DNA of 64,000 nt from DASWJZ01 sp963739005 (GTDB taxonomy: Bacteria > Pseudomonadota > Alphaproteobacteria > Rhizobiales > Afifellaceae), in the NCBI GenBank assembly GCA_963739005.1, contig CAVTYQ010000005.1:62001-126000 (forward strand), in the 5' to 3' direction. The notes beneath the pieces were generated by a model that was not told the origin of the DNA, ran no database searches, and worked only from the letters and a program-made list of their open reading frames with translations. Below, one piece after another: positions 24,997 through 33,963 of this stretch. Position numbers and translations under genes: made by a program. Each line of letters starts with the position of its first letter. Within the stretch, counting starts at the first letter, position 1.

Positions 24997-25730
24997 TGCG
25001 CATCCGTCTCGTCAACCCGAACACGACCGCGACGATGACGGAGACCGCGGCGCGCGCCGCGCGCCTGGTCGCCGCCTCCGGCACCGTCATCGAGCCGGTG
25101 ACCTCGCGGATGGGCCCGGAATCGGTCGAGGGCTACTACGACGAAGCGCTCGCGGTGCCGGGCTTCCTGTCTGAGATCGCGCGCGCCGAGGAAGACGGCG
25201 CCGACGCCGCGATCGTCTCATGCTTCGACGATACAGGGCTCGATGCCGCCCGCTCGCTGGTCGCGATCCCCGTCGTCGGCCTCTGCGAAGCAGGCGTGGC
25301 AACGGCGGCGTTCGTCGCCCCGAGATTCGCGATCGTCACCACGCTCTCCCGCTCCGTCGTCCCGATCGAAGGGCTCGTCGCCCGCTACGGCATGGCTGGG
25401 CGCTGCCGCGTCCACGCCGCGGATGTTCCCGTGCTGGCGCTCGAGGACGCGTCGTCGGGCGCGGTCGGAGAGCTTCGCGCGACCGTCGGGAACGCGCTTG
25501 AAGACCCGCAGGTCGGCGCGATCGTGCTCGGCTGCGCCGGGATGGCCGAACTGGCGCGCTGCCTCAGCGAGGAATTCGGCGTGCCCGTGATCGATCCCGT
25601 AGGCGCGGCCGTCAAGCAATGCGAGGCGCTGGTCGGGCTCGGCCTTAAGACGACGAAACGCGGCGCCTACGCGCCGCCGCTTGCCAAGCGCTATGATGGC
25701 GTGATGGCCGCCTTCGCACCGACCGCGTGA
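24996..25730 (+). CDS. Asp/Glu/hydantoin racemase family protein
   Basis: A 244-residue cytoplasmic enzyme. The opening MRIRLVNPNTTATMTE and the two catalytic-type cysteine contexts (AIVSCFDDTGLDAAR and IVLGCAGMAEL) match the hydantoin/aspartate racemase family, which inverts amino acids or 5-substituted hydantoins by a two-cysteine mechanism. ATG 24996 overlaps the permease stop (TGATG). As the last gene of the importer operon it suggests that the imported compound, or a product of it, needs racemisation. Allantoin or hydantoin derivatives are possible substrates. Confidence 0.85.
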   Translation: MRIRLVNPNTTATMTETAARAARLVAASGTVIEPVTSRMGPESVEGYYDEALAVPGFLSEIARAEEDGADAAIVSCFDDTGLDAARSLVAIPVVGLCEAGVATAAFVAPRFAIVTTLSRSVVPIEGLVARYGMAGRCRVHAADVPVLALEDASSGAVGELRATVGNALEDPQVGAIVLGCAGMAELARCLSEEFGVPVIDPVGAAVKQCEALVGLGLKTTKRGAYAPPLAKRYDGVMAAFAPTA

Positions 25731-25744
25731 TGCGCCGGACGGGG

Positions 25745-25784
25745 AGGGCGGTCTCGGCCCGGTTTATCTGGTGGTGGCCGCCCG
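25745..25784 (+). terminator. Possible hairpin after the importer operon
   Basis: GGGCGG (25746-25751) can pair with CCGCCC (25778-25783) across a 26-base loop, between the racemase stop and the dipeptidase start. No T-run follows, so if it ends transcription it would do so inefficiently or with Rho. The rest of the 102-base gap shows no clear promoter. Confidence 0.25.
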
Positions 25785-25832
25785 GATGCGCTAAGCGACG
25801 GGCACCACGGCACTCACACTCTTAGTCGTTCC

Positions 25833-27008
25833 ATGATTCCGATTTTCGACGGGCACAACGACGTGCTCCTCCGCCTCATGAAGAAATCCGAGGCGGATGG
25901 CGGCGCCGGTTCTTTCCTCGACGGCGACGGCGCCGGTCATCTCGACCTTCCGCGCGCCCGGGCCGGCGGTTTCGCGGGCGGGCTCTTCGCGGTTTTCGTG
26001 CCGCCGCGCGAGCTCGATCCCACGCGCGACAATGTGATGCGGAACGCCGCCTATGACGTGCCGCTGCCCGAACGCACGGATTTGACGCAGGCGCAGGCGG
26101 TCGCGTTTCAGATGATCTCGCTGCTCTTCCGGATCGTGCGCCGCTCCAAGGGCGCCGTCCGCCTCTGCCGCGACGCCGGCGAGATTCAGGCGAGCATAGA
26201 CGCCGGCGCTCTCGCCACGGTCCTGCATATCGAAGGCGCCGAGCCGATCGACCGCGACTTCCGCATGCTCGAAATCCTCTATGAGGCCGGATTGCGTTCG
26301 CTCGGGCTGGTATGGAGCCGGCCGAACATCTTCGGGCACGGCGTGCCGTTCCGCTTCCCGAGCACGCCCGATACGGGCCCCGGCCTGACCGACGAGGGCC
26401 GCGCGCTGCTCAGGGCGTGCAACGAGCTTGGCGTGCTGGTCGACCTCTCGCATCTGAACGAGAAGGGCTTTTGGGACGTTGCAGAGCTTTCCGCGGCGCC
26501 GCTCGTCGCCACCCATTCGAACGTCCACGCGCTTTGCCAGAGCTCGCGCAACCTGACCGACCGGCAGCTTGCCGCGATACGGGAAAGCGGCGGCCTGGTG
26601 GGGTTGAACTTCGCCACCTCTTTCCTGCGCGCCGACGGCCGCATGCAGGCGGACACGCCGCTGGAAGACATGGTGCGCCACACCGACCACCTGATCGAGC
26701 AGCTTGGGCCTGAGGGTATCGGGTTCGGCTCCGATTTCGATGGCGCGGTGGTCCCGGGGGAGATCGGCACCGTCGCCGGCTTTCCGCGGCTGGTCGAGGC
26801 GTATCGTGCGGCAGGTTACGACGACGCCCTGCTGCGCAAGCTATGCTTCGAGAACTGGCTTAGCCTGCTTGAGCGGACGTGGGCTATCCGCTCGTCAAAG
26901 GGGACGGGCTCGCCGTTCGAAGCCGCGGCTCGCGGCGACGGGAGGGGCGATGCGGGAGCGGACGCCGGCGGCGAACGCGTCGGCGACCACCACGCCGTGC
27001 ACGCCTGA
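25833..27008 (+). CDS. Membrane-dipeptidase family (M19) peptidase
   Basis: A 391-residue zinc dipeptidase of the renal dipeptidase family. The metal-binding opening IFDGHNDVLLRL, the bridging Glu in LHIEGAEPI, the His of VDLSHLNEKG and THSNVHALC, and GFGSDFDG are all present. The family core ends about residue 344 (ENWLSLLERTW). The last 47 residues are Arg/Gly/Ala-rich and look like translated non-coding DNA, so a C-terminal frame change cannot be excluded. It stands between the importer operon and the phospho-lyase gene and may cleave dipeptides, including those with D-residues. Confidence 0.88.
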   Translation: MIPIFDGHNDVLLRLMKKSEADGGAGSFLDGDGAGHLDLPRARAGGFAGGLFAVFVPPRELDPTRDNVMRNAAYDVPLPERTDLTQAQAVAFQMISLLFRIVRRSKGAVRLCRDAGEIQASIDAGALATVLHIEGAEPIDRDFRMLEILYEAGLRSLGLVWSRPNIFGHGVPFRFPSTPDTGPGLTDEGRALLRACNELGVLVDLSHLNEKGFWDVAELSAAPLVATHSNVHALCQSSRNLTDRQLAAIRESGGLVGLNFATSFLRADGRMQADTPLEDMVRHTDHLIEQLGPEGIGFGSDFDGAVVPGEIGTVAGFPRLVEAYRAAGYDDALLRKLCFENWLSLLERTWAIRSSKGTGSPFEAAARGDGRGDAGADAGGERVGDHHAVHA

Positions 27009-27076
27009 CGAGAGCGATTGAACTCGCGAGGCAAAGAAACGAAGCTGCGGCGGCGGAATCGACGGCGCGAACGTCA

Positions 27077-28525
27077 ATGGTGGACGCGGTGTCTGAAGCA
27101 AAGTCCGGGGGCCGGAAGGCTCTGAAATCGCCCGCTCGGCGCCCGCGCGCGCAGGCGATACTGGCGCTGAACGCCTTCGACCCGGAGCGCCCGAAGGGCC
27201 TGAGCGACGCGGTCGGCGCGCTCCTTGACCGCCGCATCCGGACTTTCGGCCCGATCTCGATGCTCTTCTACGACCGGCCGCTCAACATCGTGCGCGCTCA
27301 AGGGGCGTGGATGTACGACGCGGCGGGGAGGGCGTATCTCGACGTCTACAACAACGTCCCCTCCGTCGGGCATTGCCACCCGCATGTGGTGGAGGCGATC
27401 AGCCGGCAGGCGGCGCTCTTGAACATCCACACGCGCTACCTGCACGACGCCGTGCTGAGCTACGCCGAGCGGCTGCTCGCGACGCTGCCGGACACCATGA
27501 CCAACATCGCCTTCACCTGCACGGGGAGCGAAAGCAACGATCTCGCGCTGCAGGTGGCGCATGCGGCGACCGGCCGCCGCGGCCTCGTCGTCACCGAGAA
27601 CGCGTATCACGGGAACAGCACCGCCGTGGTGGACATCTCGCCGTCCTCCGCGCCCGCCCGCGCGCTCGCGCCGCATGTCCGCGCCGTGCCGCCGCCCGAC
27701 GCGCGCCGCGCCGGCGAAAATCCCGGCGCGCGCTTCGCCGCCGACGTGCGTGCGGCGATCGACGACCTCGAAGCGAAAGGCATCGGCTTCGCGGCGCTCA
27801 TCTTCGACAGCATTTTCTCAAGTGACGGCGTCTACGCCGACCCGCCGGGGCTCCTCGGACCGGCCGTCAAGGCCGCGCGAAAGACCGGCGGACTCATCAT
27901 TGCCGACGAGGTGCAGCCGGGCCTCGGCCGGACCGGCAAGCACATGTGGGGCTTTCAGCGGCATCGGATCGCGCCCGACATGGTGACGATGGGAAAGCCG
28001 ATGGGGAACGGCTATCCGATCGGAGCCGTCGCCGCGAGCCCGGCGCTCTTCAAGGCGTTCACGGACCGCGTCGGCTACTTCAACACGTTCGGCGGCAGCC
28101 CGGTCGCCGCCGCGGCTGGTATGGCCGTCCTTGATGTGCTGGAAGGCGAGAAACTGATGGCGAACGCCGGCAAGGTCGGATCGCACCTTTCGCGGAATCT
28201 CATGGCGCTCACAAAGCGCCACGACGCGATCGGTGAAGTGCGCGGCGCAGGACTCTATCTAGGCGTGGAGTTCATCTCCGACCGCGCCCCGTGGACGCCC
28301 GATCCGGCAACCGCGCGCCACGTCATCAATTTTCTGCGCGACAAGCACATCCTGATCGGTGCCGCCGGGCCGCACGGCAACGTGTTGAAGATCCGCCCGC
28401 CGCTCTGCTTCTCGGCTGAGCATGCCGATATGCTCGTCGCCAGCATCGACGAAGCGCTCACCGAGCGCCCGCCCGTCAGGCGATACACTCGCCCCCGTCG
28501 ATCACCAGCGCGTGCCCGGTCATGA
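27077..28525 (+). CDS. Class III aminotransferase-fold PLP enzyme, phospho-lyase type
   Basis: A 482-residue PLP protein. It belongs to the class III aminotransferase fold (VGHCHPHVVEAI, GSESNDLAL, ENAYHGNST, ADEVQPGLGRTG, catalytic Lys in TMGKPMGNGYP). The segment NIVRAQGAWMYD...NVPSVGHCHP...LNIHTRYLHD closely resembles ethanolamine-phosphate and 5-phosphohydroxylysine phospho-lyases (ETNPPL/PHYKPL) rather than typical omega-transaminases. Those enzymes release ammonia and phosphate from a phosphorylated amino alcohol. The APH-type kinase at 29311 is a natural partner. ATG 27077 is the best start; the frame is open upstream. The 3' end overlaps the converging SDR by 50 bases. A true transaminase is the alternative. 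Confidence 0.86.
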   Translation: MVDAVSEAKSGGRKALKSPARRPRAQAILALNAFDPERPKGLSDAVGALLDRRIRTFGPISMLFYDRPLNIVRAQGAWMYDAAGRAYLDVYNNVPSVGHCHPHVVEAISRQAALLNIHTRYLHDAVLSYAERLLATLPDTMTNIAFTCTGSESNDLALQVAHAATGRRGLVVTENAYHGNSTAVVDISPSSAPARALAPHVRAVPPPDARRAGENPGARFAADVRAAIDDLEAKGIGFAALIFDSIFSSDGVYADPPGLLGPAVKAARKTGGLIIADEVQPGLGRTGKHMWGFQRHRIAPDMVTMGKPMGNGYPIGAVAASPALFKAFTDRVGYFNTFGGSPVAAAAGMAVLDVLEGEKLMANAGKVGSHLSRNLMALTKRHDAIGEVRGAGLYLGVEFISDRAPWTPDPATARHVINFLRDKHILIGAAGPHGNVLKIRPPLCFSAEHADMLVASIDEALTERPPVRRYTRPRRSPARARS

Positions 28526-29237
28526 AGGCCGAGCGGTCGGACGCCAAATAGAGGATCGACTCGGCGATCTCCTCCACGCTGGCGAAGCGGCCGAGCGGAA
28601 TCTTCTTCGCGACGTAGTCGAGGAGCGCCTGCCGCCCGCCCATCTGCTTCGTGAACGGATCGTTGAACGGCGTGTCGACCCAGCCGGGGCAGAGCGCGTT
28701 CACGCGCACATTGTATTTCCCGTAGTCGATGGCGATCTGCTTCACCATGGCGACGGCGGCGTGCTTGGAGGTGGCGTAGGCGATCATGCCGGGATCGTAG
28801 AGGACGCCGGAATTCGACGACGTCACGATGATCGATCCGCCGCCTGCTTCACGCATGTGCGGCATGACGAGGCGCGCGAGCGTGAAATGCGCGCGGACGT
28901 TGATCGTCCATGATTGATCCATGCCGGGCGGGTCGACGTCCTCCAGCGAGCCTTCCACCTGAATGCCGGCATGGCTGTGCAGGATGTCGATGCGGCCGAA
29001 TTCCGCGATCGTGCGTTCGACCAGCCGTTCGAGCGCCTGGGTATCGCCGACGTCCGCCGCAACCGCGATCGCCGTCCCGCCTTTCTCGGCGATGCGGCGC
29101 ACGGTCGCCTCGCCCGCCGCGGCGTCGCGGTCGGCGATGACGAGGCGGGCGCCCTCGCGCGCCATGATCTCGGCACCGGCGCGGCCGATGCCGGAGCCGG
29201 CGCCGGTAACGATTGCCACTTTGCCTTCCAGGATCAC
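28476..29237 (-). CDS. SDR-family oxidoreductase
   Basis: A 253-residue classical short-chain dehydrogenase. Rossmann motif TGAGSGIGRAG, the NAG-type segment altered to LHSHAG, catalytic Ser in VTSSNSGV, and YATSK. The substitution of HSHAG for the usual NNAG is unusual. GTG start at 29237 behind a G-rich ribosome-binding site. It lies on the opposite strand between the phospho-lyase and kinase genes. It may oxidise or reduce an alcohol/aldehyde from that pathway; substrate unknown. Confidence 0.87.
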   Translation of the reverse strand: MILEGKVAIVTGAGSGIGRAGAEIMAREGARLVIADRDAAAGEATVRRIAEKGGTAIAVAADVGDTQALERLVERTIAEFGRIDILHSHAGIQVEGSLEDVDPPGMDQSWTINVRAHFTLARLVMPHMREAGGGSIIVTSSNSGVLYDPGMIAYATSKHAAVAMVKQIAIDYGKYNVRVNALCPGWVDTPFNDPFTKQMGGRQALLDYVAKKIPLGRFASVEEIAESILYLASDRSAFMTGHALVIDGGECIA

Positions 29238-29310
29238 TGCGCCCCCTTGCCCGACCGCGCGGATGTGACAAGTTCAGGAAGCACGATAGCAAGCTTCACG
29301 GGCGGGGCGA

Positions 29311-30312
29311 ATGACGTTCGACGATCTTCCTCACGAGCAGCAGCTCGAATGTCTCGGCGAGTTGGCCGCCGCCGCGCTCGCTCGCTACGGGATCAGGGCC
29401 GCCGAGCCGCCGAAGCTCGTCAACGTCTCGGAGAACGCGACCTACAAGGTGATCGCCGACGGCGGCGACTACGCGCTTCGCGTGCATCGCGAGGGCTACC
29501 ATTCGCGAAACGCCATCGCCTCGGAGCTGGCCTGGCTGCAGGCGCTTCGCCGCGACGGCGTCGTCGTCACGCCCGTTCCGGTGCCCGGCCTCGACGGCGA
29601 CCTGATCCAGGCGGTCGGGCATCCGGCGATGCCGCGGCCGAGGCATGTCGTCCTCTCCGAGTGGGAGGCGGGGCGCGAGCCTTCGTCGACCGACCATCTC
29701 GTGGAAAAATTCGACGTGCTCGGCGAGGTGACGGCGCGGATGCACAAGCATTCTGAGAGCTGGCAGCGGCCGGCGAATTTCGAGCGCCACACCTGGGATT
29801 TTGAAACGAGCCTCGGTGAGCGGCCGCATTGGGGACGCTGGGCCGACGGCATGGGGATCGACCGGGCGAAGGCCGCGCTCTTCGGGCGCGCGGTCGCGCT
29901 GATTGGGCGAAGGCTCGGAGATTTCGGCAAGGCGCCGGAGCGCTTCGGCCTGATCCATTGCGACATGCGCCTCGCCAATCTCCTGGTCGACGGCGACACG
30001 GTGAAGGTGATCGACTTCGACGATTGCGGCTTCTCCTGGCACCTCTATGACGCGGCGACGGCGGTCTCCTTCTTCGAGCACGAGAAGCATGTGCCGGAGC
30101 TGCTTGCCGCGTGGATCGCCGGCTACCGCAAGGTGCTGCCGCTCCCCGCCGAGGACGAGGCGGAGCTTTGGACCTTCGTCATGCTTCGCCGCATGATCCT
30201 CGTCGCCTGGATCGGCTCGCATTCGGAGACCGACCTCGCGAAGTCGATGGGCGTCGCCTACACCGAGCAGACGGCGCCGATGTGCGAGGATTACCTGACG
30301 AAGTTCGGGTGA
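29311..30312 (+). CDS. APH-family small-molecule kinase (RdoA/hydroxylysine-kinase-like)
   Basis: A 333-residue kinase of the aminoglycoside/choline-kinase fold. The N-lobe has NVSENATYKVIADGGDYALRVHR, the catalytic loop HCDMRLANLLVDG, and the metal-binding IDFDDCG. The overall shape matches bacterial RdoA/HYKK-like kinases that phosphorylate hydroxyl groups of amino alcohols or hydroxyamino acids. It is 0.8 kb from a phospho-lyase-type PLP enzyme, and together they could run kinase-then-lyase catabolism. A protein-kinase role (RdoA/SrkA) is the alternative. Ends before the palindrome at 30331. Confidence 0.84.
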   Translation: MTFDDLPHEQQLECLGELAAAALARYGIRAAEPPKLVNVSENATYKVIADGGDYALRVHREGYHSRNAIASELAWLQALRRDGVVVTPVPVPGLDGDLIQAVGHPAMPRPRHVVLSEWEAGREPSSTDHLVEKFDVLGEVTARMHKHSESWQRPANFERHTWDFETSLGERPHWGRWADGMGIDRAKAALFGRAVALIGRRLGDFGKAPERFGLIHCDMRLANLLVDGDTVKVIDFDDCGFSWHLYDAATAVSFFEHEKHVPELLAAWIAGYRKVLPLPAEDEAELWTFVMLRRMILVAWIGSHSETDLAKSMGVAYTEQTAPMCEDYLTKFG

Positions 30313-30330
30313 GTGGGCGTCTCCGCAGCG

Positions 30331-30358
30331 AACCTTCTCCCAAGCTTGGGAGAAGGTT
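30331..30358. repeat. Perfect 28-bp palindrome between converging genes
   Basis: The arms AACCTTCTCCCAAG and CTTGGGAGAAGGTT are exact reverse complements with no spacer. It lies between the converging kinase (stop 30312) and SDR (end 30367). The CCTTCTCCC...GGGAGAAGG core is a frequent alphaproteobacterial intergenic palindrome. RNA from either strand would form the same hairpin, but no T-run follows on either side, so it is only a possible bidirectional terminator or mRNA stabiliser. Confidence 0.7.
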
Positions 30359-30366
30359 CGGCGTCC

Positions 30367-31134
30367 TCACGCATTCAACGCCTCGAGCGATTCCGGCAGG
30401 ATCTGGCCGCCGTCGACGACGATGGTCTGGCCGGTGATGTAGGCGGCCTCCTTGGAGGCGAGGAAGAGCGCCGCGTAGCCGATGTCCTCGACCGAGCCGA
30501 GCCGCTTCAGCGGGATCGAGGCGGCCATCGTCTTCAGGTAGTCCGCGCCGAGGCCCTCCAGCCCTTCGGTGACGATGTTGCCAGGCATCACCGCGTTGAC
30601 GGTGATCCCGTATTTGGCGAGCTCGATCGCCGCGGTCTTTAAGAACCCGAGCTGGCCGGATTTCGACGCGCCGTAATGCGTCCAGCCGGGGAAGCCGGTG
30701 ATCGGCCCGGTGATCGAGGACGTGATGACGATGCGGCCGGCGCCCGACTTCTTCAGGTAGGGGAGGCACGCCTTTATCGCGAGGAAGGTGCCCTTGAGGT
30801 TGGTGCCGAGAACCTCGTCCCACTGCTCCGGCGACATCTCCTCGATCTTCGCTTGCGGGAAGATTCCGGCATTGGCGCAGAGGATGTCGATGCCGCCGTT
30901 CTTGCGCGCCGCGGCCTTCGCCATCTTCTCGAGGTCTTCGAGCTTCGTCACGTCGGCCGCGATGGCCGAAGCGGATTCGCCGAGCTCCTTGGCGGCCTTC
31001 CTGGCCTGCGCGGCATTGCGGGCGACCACCACGACCTTCGCGCCGTTCTTGGCGAAGACGCGCGCGATTCCCTTGCCGATCCCCTTGCTCGCGCCGGTGA
31101 CGACGACGGATTTGCCCTTCACCGATGTCAGCAT
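30367..31134 (-). CDS. SDR-family oxidoreductase, FabG-like
   Basis: A 255-residue classical SDR. Cofactor motif TGASKGIGKGI, ANAG, catalytic Ser in ITSSITGP, and YGASK. The C-terminus has the Rossmann-family end VVDGGQILPESLEAL. A good GGAGG ribosome-binding site precedes ATG 31134. It is 34 bases downstream of the last permease of the second polyamine-type importer and in the same orientation, so it probably belongs to that operon and acts on the imported compound. Substrate unknown. Confidence 0.88.
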   Translation of the reverse strand: MLTSVKGKSVVVTGASKGIGKGIARVFAKNGAKVVVVARNAAQARKAAKELGESASAIAADVTKLEDLEKMAKAAARKNGGIDILCANAGIFPQAKIEEMSPEQWDEVLGTNLKGTFLAIKACLPYLKKSGAGRIVITSSITGPITGFPGWTHYGASKSGQLGFLKTAAIELAKYGITVNAVMPGNIVTEGLEGLGADYLKTMAASIPLKRLGSVEDIGYAALFLASKEAAYITGQTIVVDGGQILPESLEALNA

Positions 31135-31168
31135 CTTGAGCCTCCCTTTGCGTCTTCTTCCGGCCTGT

Positions 31169-31993
31169 TCAGGCTTCGGCCTCGCGCGCCGAGCGCGAGC
31201 GCGCCCGCACGACGAGGGTCACCAGAGCGTAGCCGCCGAGGAGCACGACGACGGCGCCGATCGTGGCGACGGTCCCAAGCACTGGAACACCGGGCGTATA
31301 GCCGGCCACCATCTTGGCATAGAGGAACTCCGGCACCGTCGTATCGGCGCCGTCGGTGTAGAGGGAGAGCGGAAAGTTCCCCCAAGAGAGCAGGAAGGCG
31401 AAGAGGCAGCCGGAGAAGATGCCGGGGAAGAGCACCGGCAGCGTAATCTCCCGCAGCACCTGCCAGCGTGATGCGCCAAGATCGAGGGCGGCCTCCTCAA
31501 GCGCCGGATCGAAGCTGTAGACCTGGATGGAGATGACCAGCGTCACCACCGGCACCACCCACACAAGATGCGCGAAGACCGCCGACTTCCAGGAGAGCGG
31601 AAGGCCGAGCGCGCTGAACCATAGGAGCAGCGCCAGCCCGAGCACCGATTGCGGGAAGAAGATCGGCAGCAGCACGAGCTTTTGGTAGAACGAGCGGCCG
31701 CGCCAGTCGTAGCGCGCGAAGGCCAGCGCGCCGAAGAAGGCGATCACAACGGAGATGGCGGTGACGCAGAGCGCGATGCTGATCGATGCGTTGAGGATTT
31801 GCCAGGTCTCGGTCGCGGCGAACGTCTTCTTCCACCAGGTGAGGCCCCAGCGGGGGACGGGGAAGAGGAAGTAGCGGCTGTCCGTCAGCGAGGCGAGGGT
31901 GATCGCCGCGCTTGGCAAATAGAGGAACACCCCGACCGCCACCGTCCAGGCGATGATAAGCGCACGCCATACGCGCTGGTTGGCGCCGCTCAT
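31169..31993 (-). CDS. Polyamine-type ABC permease, PotC-like
   Basis: A 274-residue inner-membrane permease with six hydrophobic segments. Its EAA loop is LEEAALDLGASRWQVLREITLP. The N-terminal pattern RALIIAWTVAVGVFLYLPSAAI and the LSWGNFPLSLY segment are typical of PotC-type subunits. ATG 31993 overlaps the stop of the previous permease by four bases. It is the fourth gene of binding protein - ATPase - permease - permease - SDR. Confidence 0.9.
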   Translation of the reverse strand: MSGANQRVWRALIIAWTVAVGVFLYLPSAAITLASLTDSRYFLFPVPRWGLTWWKKTFAATETWQILNASISIALCVTAISVVIAFFGALAFARYDWRGRSFYQKLVLLPIFFPQSVLGLALLLWFSALGLPLSWKSAVFAHLVWVVPVVTLVISIQVYSFDPALEEAALDLGASRWQVLREITLPVLFPGIFSGCLFAFLLSWGNFPLSLYTDGADTTVPEFLYAKMVAGYTPGVPVLGTVATIGAVVVLLGGYALVTLVVRARSRSAREAEA

Positions 31994-32856
31994 GTGGCCT
32001 TCCGGCGGCCGAGAACGGTATCGAGGTCGAAACGGCGCAAGACGAGAAGTACGAGGATTCCGACGACCAGCATGAGGAGCACGGCGAGGGCCGCCCCGAG
32101 CGGCCAGTTCTGCGCGTAGGTGAACGCGATCTCGATATCGTGGGTGATCGGAATCACCTTCTGCCCGCCGAGCACCTTGGCCTCGGCGATGGCGCCGACC
32201 GCGAGCACGAAGGTGAGCAGGAAGCCGATGACGATGCCCGGCATCGAAAGCGGCAGTTCGACCTCGCGAAACACCTGCCAGCGACTGGCGCCAAGGTCGA
32301 AGGCGGCTTCGCGCACCTCGTTCGGCACCATCGCCACCCCGAGCGACATCGGGAAAAGCATATAGGGCAGGTAGGTATAGACCATGCCGAGGATGATCGC
32401 GGGAAGCGTGAAGAGGATGCTCTCCGGCTCGTAGCCGAAGAGCGTCTTCATGCTGCCGAGCAGGAGGCCGTTCTTGATGAGAAAGAGCACCCAGCCGTAG
32501 AGGCGCACATTCTCCGACACGAAAAGCGGGATGACGAAGACGAGCGTCACCGCCATCGACCAGCGGCCGAAAACGCGGTTCAGCCCATAGGCGACCGGGT
32601 AGCAGATCAACGCGAGCACGATGACCGTCAGCGTGGCAAGGCCCAGCGACCAGAGGAAGGAGATGTAATTGGAGCCCTCGAAGATCGTCCGATAGTTCTG
32701 CAGCGTCGGCTGCTGCCAGATGGAGAAGGTGCGCTCCGGCATGAAGCTGAAGGCGACGACCGTGATCAGCGGCGCCACGAAGCCGATCAGGAAGAGAACG
32801 ACGAACGGAATCGCCGCGCGCCCGCCGGGTCCGAACCGTGCCGCGCCGTCCGCCAT
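31990..32856 (-). CDS. Polyamine-type ABC permease, PotB-like
   Basis: A 288-residue permease. Hydrophobic N-terminus (AIPFVVLFLIGFVAPLITVV), a periplasmic segment with TFSIWQQPTLQNYRTIFE, and EAA loop VREAAFDLGASRWQVFREVELP. Its start overlaps the ATPase stop by one base and its stop overlaps the next permease by four, so translation is coupled. It is the partner of the 31169 permease and part of the sigma-54-controlled operon that starts at 35187. Confidence 0.9.
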   Translation of the reverse strand: MADGAARFGPGGRAAIPFVVLFLIGFVAPLITVVAFSFMPERTFSIWQQPTLQNYRTIFEGSNYISFLWSLGLATLTVIVLALICYPVAYGLNRVFGRWSMAVTLVFVIPLFVSENVRLYGWVLFLIKNGLLLGSMKTLFGYEPESILFTLPAIILGMVYTYLPYMLFPMSLGVAMVPNEVREAAFDLGASRWQVFREVELPLSMPGIVIGFLLTFVLAVGAIAEAKVLGGQKVIPITHDIEIAFTYAQNWPLGAALAVLLMLVVGILVLLVLRRFDLDTVLGRRKAT

Positions 32857-33923
32857 CAGTCGCTCACGAGGATCGAGTCGCCGGCGTCCCAGCCGATCCG
32901 CACGATGTCGTCGAGCTTGCCCGAATAGGCCTGCTGGCGAAGCTTCTCCACGATGAAGACCTGCTCGCCGACGCGCACCTGATACTGGATGCGCGAGCCC
33001 AGCGCATATTCGTTGTAGAGGCGCCCCTCGACACTGTTCTCGGCCTCGGTCGGCGAGGTGAGGAAGCGCACGAACTCCGGCCGGATGACGAGGTGCCCAG
33101 CGGTCATGCCATTCGCCGGCGTTGGCCCGCGGAAGGTGGCGTTGAGATCGGTCGCGGCGAGCCGACCGTCGGCAGCCACCTTCACGCGCAGGATGTTCAC
33201 GTCGCCCATGAACTCGGAGACGAACTTCGTCTCCGGCGCCGTGTAGATCTCGTTAGGCGTGCCGACCTGCACGAGCTTGCCGGCGCGCATGACGCCGATG
33301 CGATCGCTCATCACCATCGCCTCTTCAAGGCTGTGGGTGATGTAGATGAAGGTCTTGTGCGTCTCCCGGTGGATGTCCTTCAGCTCCTTTTCGAGCGTCT
33401 TCCTGAGCTTGTAGTCGATCGCCGAGAGCGGTTCGTCAAAGAACAGGATTTCAGGGTCGTAGGCGAGGGCGCGCGCGAGCGCGACCCGCTGCCGCTCGCC
33501 GCCGGAGCACTGCATGACGTTCTTGCCGAAATAGCTCTCCGGGAGCCGCAGGAGGCGCATCAGCTCGAGCGCGCGCGTCCTGCGCTCCGCCACCGCGACG
33601 CCCTTGATCTTCAGCGGGAAGCCGATGTTCTCGCCGACCGTCTTGTGCGGGAAGAGCGCCAGCGACTGGAACACCAGGCAGGTCGGGCGACGGTTGGCCG
33701 GCACGTCGTTCACCGTCGCCCCGCGGATGCGGATCTCGCCGGCTGTCGGCGTCTCCAGGCCCGCCAGCATGCGAAGCAGCGTGGTCTTCCCCGAACCCGA
33801 CGGCCCGACGATCGTGACGAACTCGCCCTCGGCGACGTCGAGGTCGATCCCATCGACGGCTTTGAAGGTCCCGAAGGTCTTCGTCAGCCCTCGGAGGGTG
33901 AGGATGTCGGGGCGTTCCGTCAT
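32856..33923 (-). CDS. Polyamine-type ABC transporter ATP-binding protein
   Basis: A 355-residue PotA-like ATPase. Walker A GPSGSGKTT, Q-loop VFQSLALFPH, the signature as CSGGERQR (Cys in place of the usual Leu), Walker B ILFFDEPLSAID, switch His in YITHSLEEAM and a C-terminal TOBE domain. The frame reaches a TTG at 33938, but ATG 33923 (MTERPDILTLRGLTK) is the natural start. It is separated from the binding-protein gene by 100 bases containing a strong stem-loop. Confidence 0.89.
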   Translation of the reverse strand: MTERPDILTLRGLTKTFGTFKAVDGIDLDVAEGEFVTIVGPSGSGKTTLLRMLAGLETPTAGEIRIRGATVNDVPANRRPTCLVFQSLALFPHKTVGENIGFPLKIKGVAVAERRTRALELMRLLRLPESYFGKNVMQCSGGERQRVALARALAYDPEILFFDEPLSAIDYKLRKTLEKELKDIHRETHKTFIYITHSLEEAMVMSDRIGVMRAGKLVQVGTPNEIYTAPETKFVSEFMGDVNILRVKVAADGRLAATDLNATFRGPTPANGMTAGHLVIRPEFVRFLTSPTEAENSVEGRLYNEYALGSRIQYQVRVGEQVFIVEKLRQQAYSGKLDDIVRIGWDAGDSILVSD

Positions 33924-33963
33924 CGAAGCTGAAACCAAAGTCCTATCGTTTCACATGGAATTA

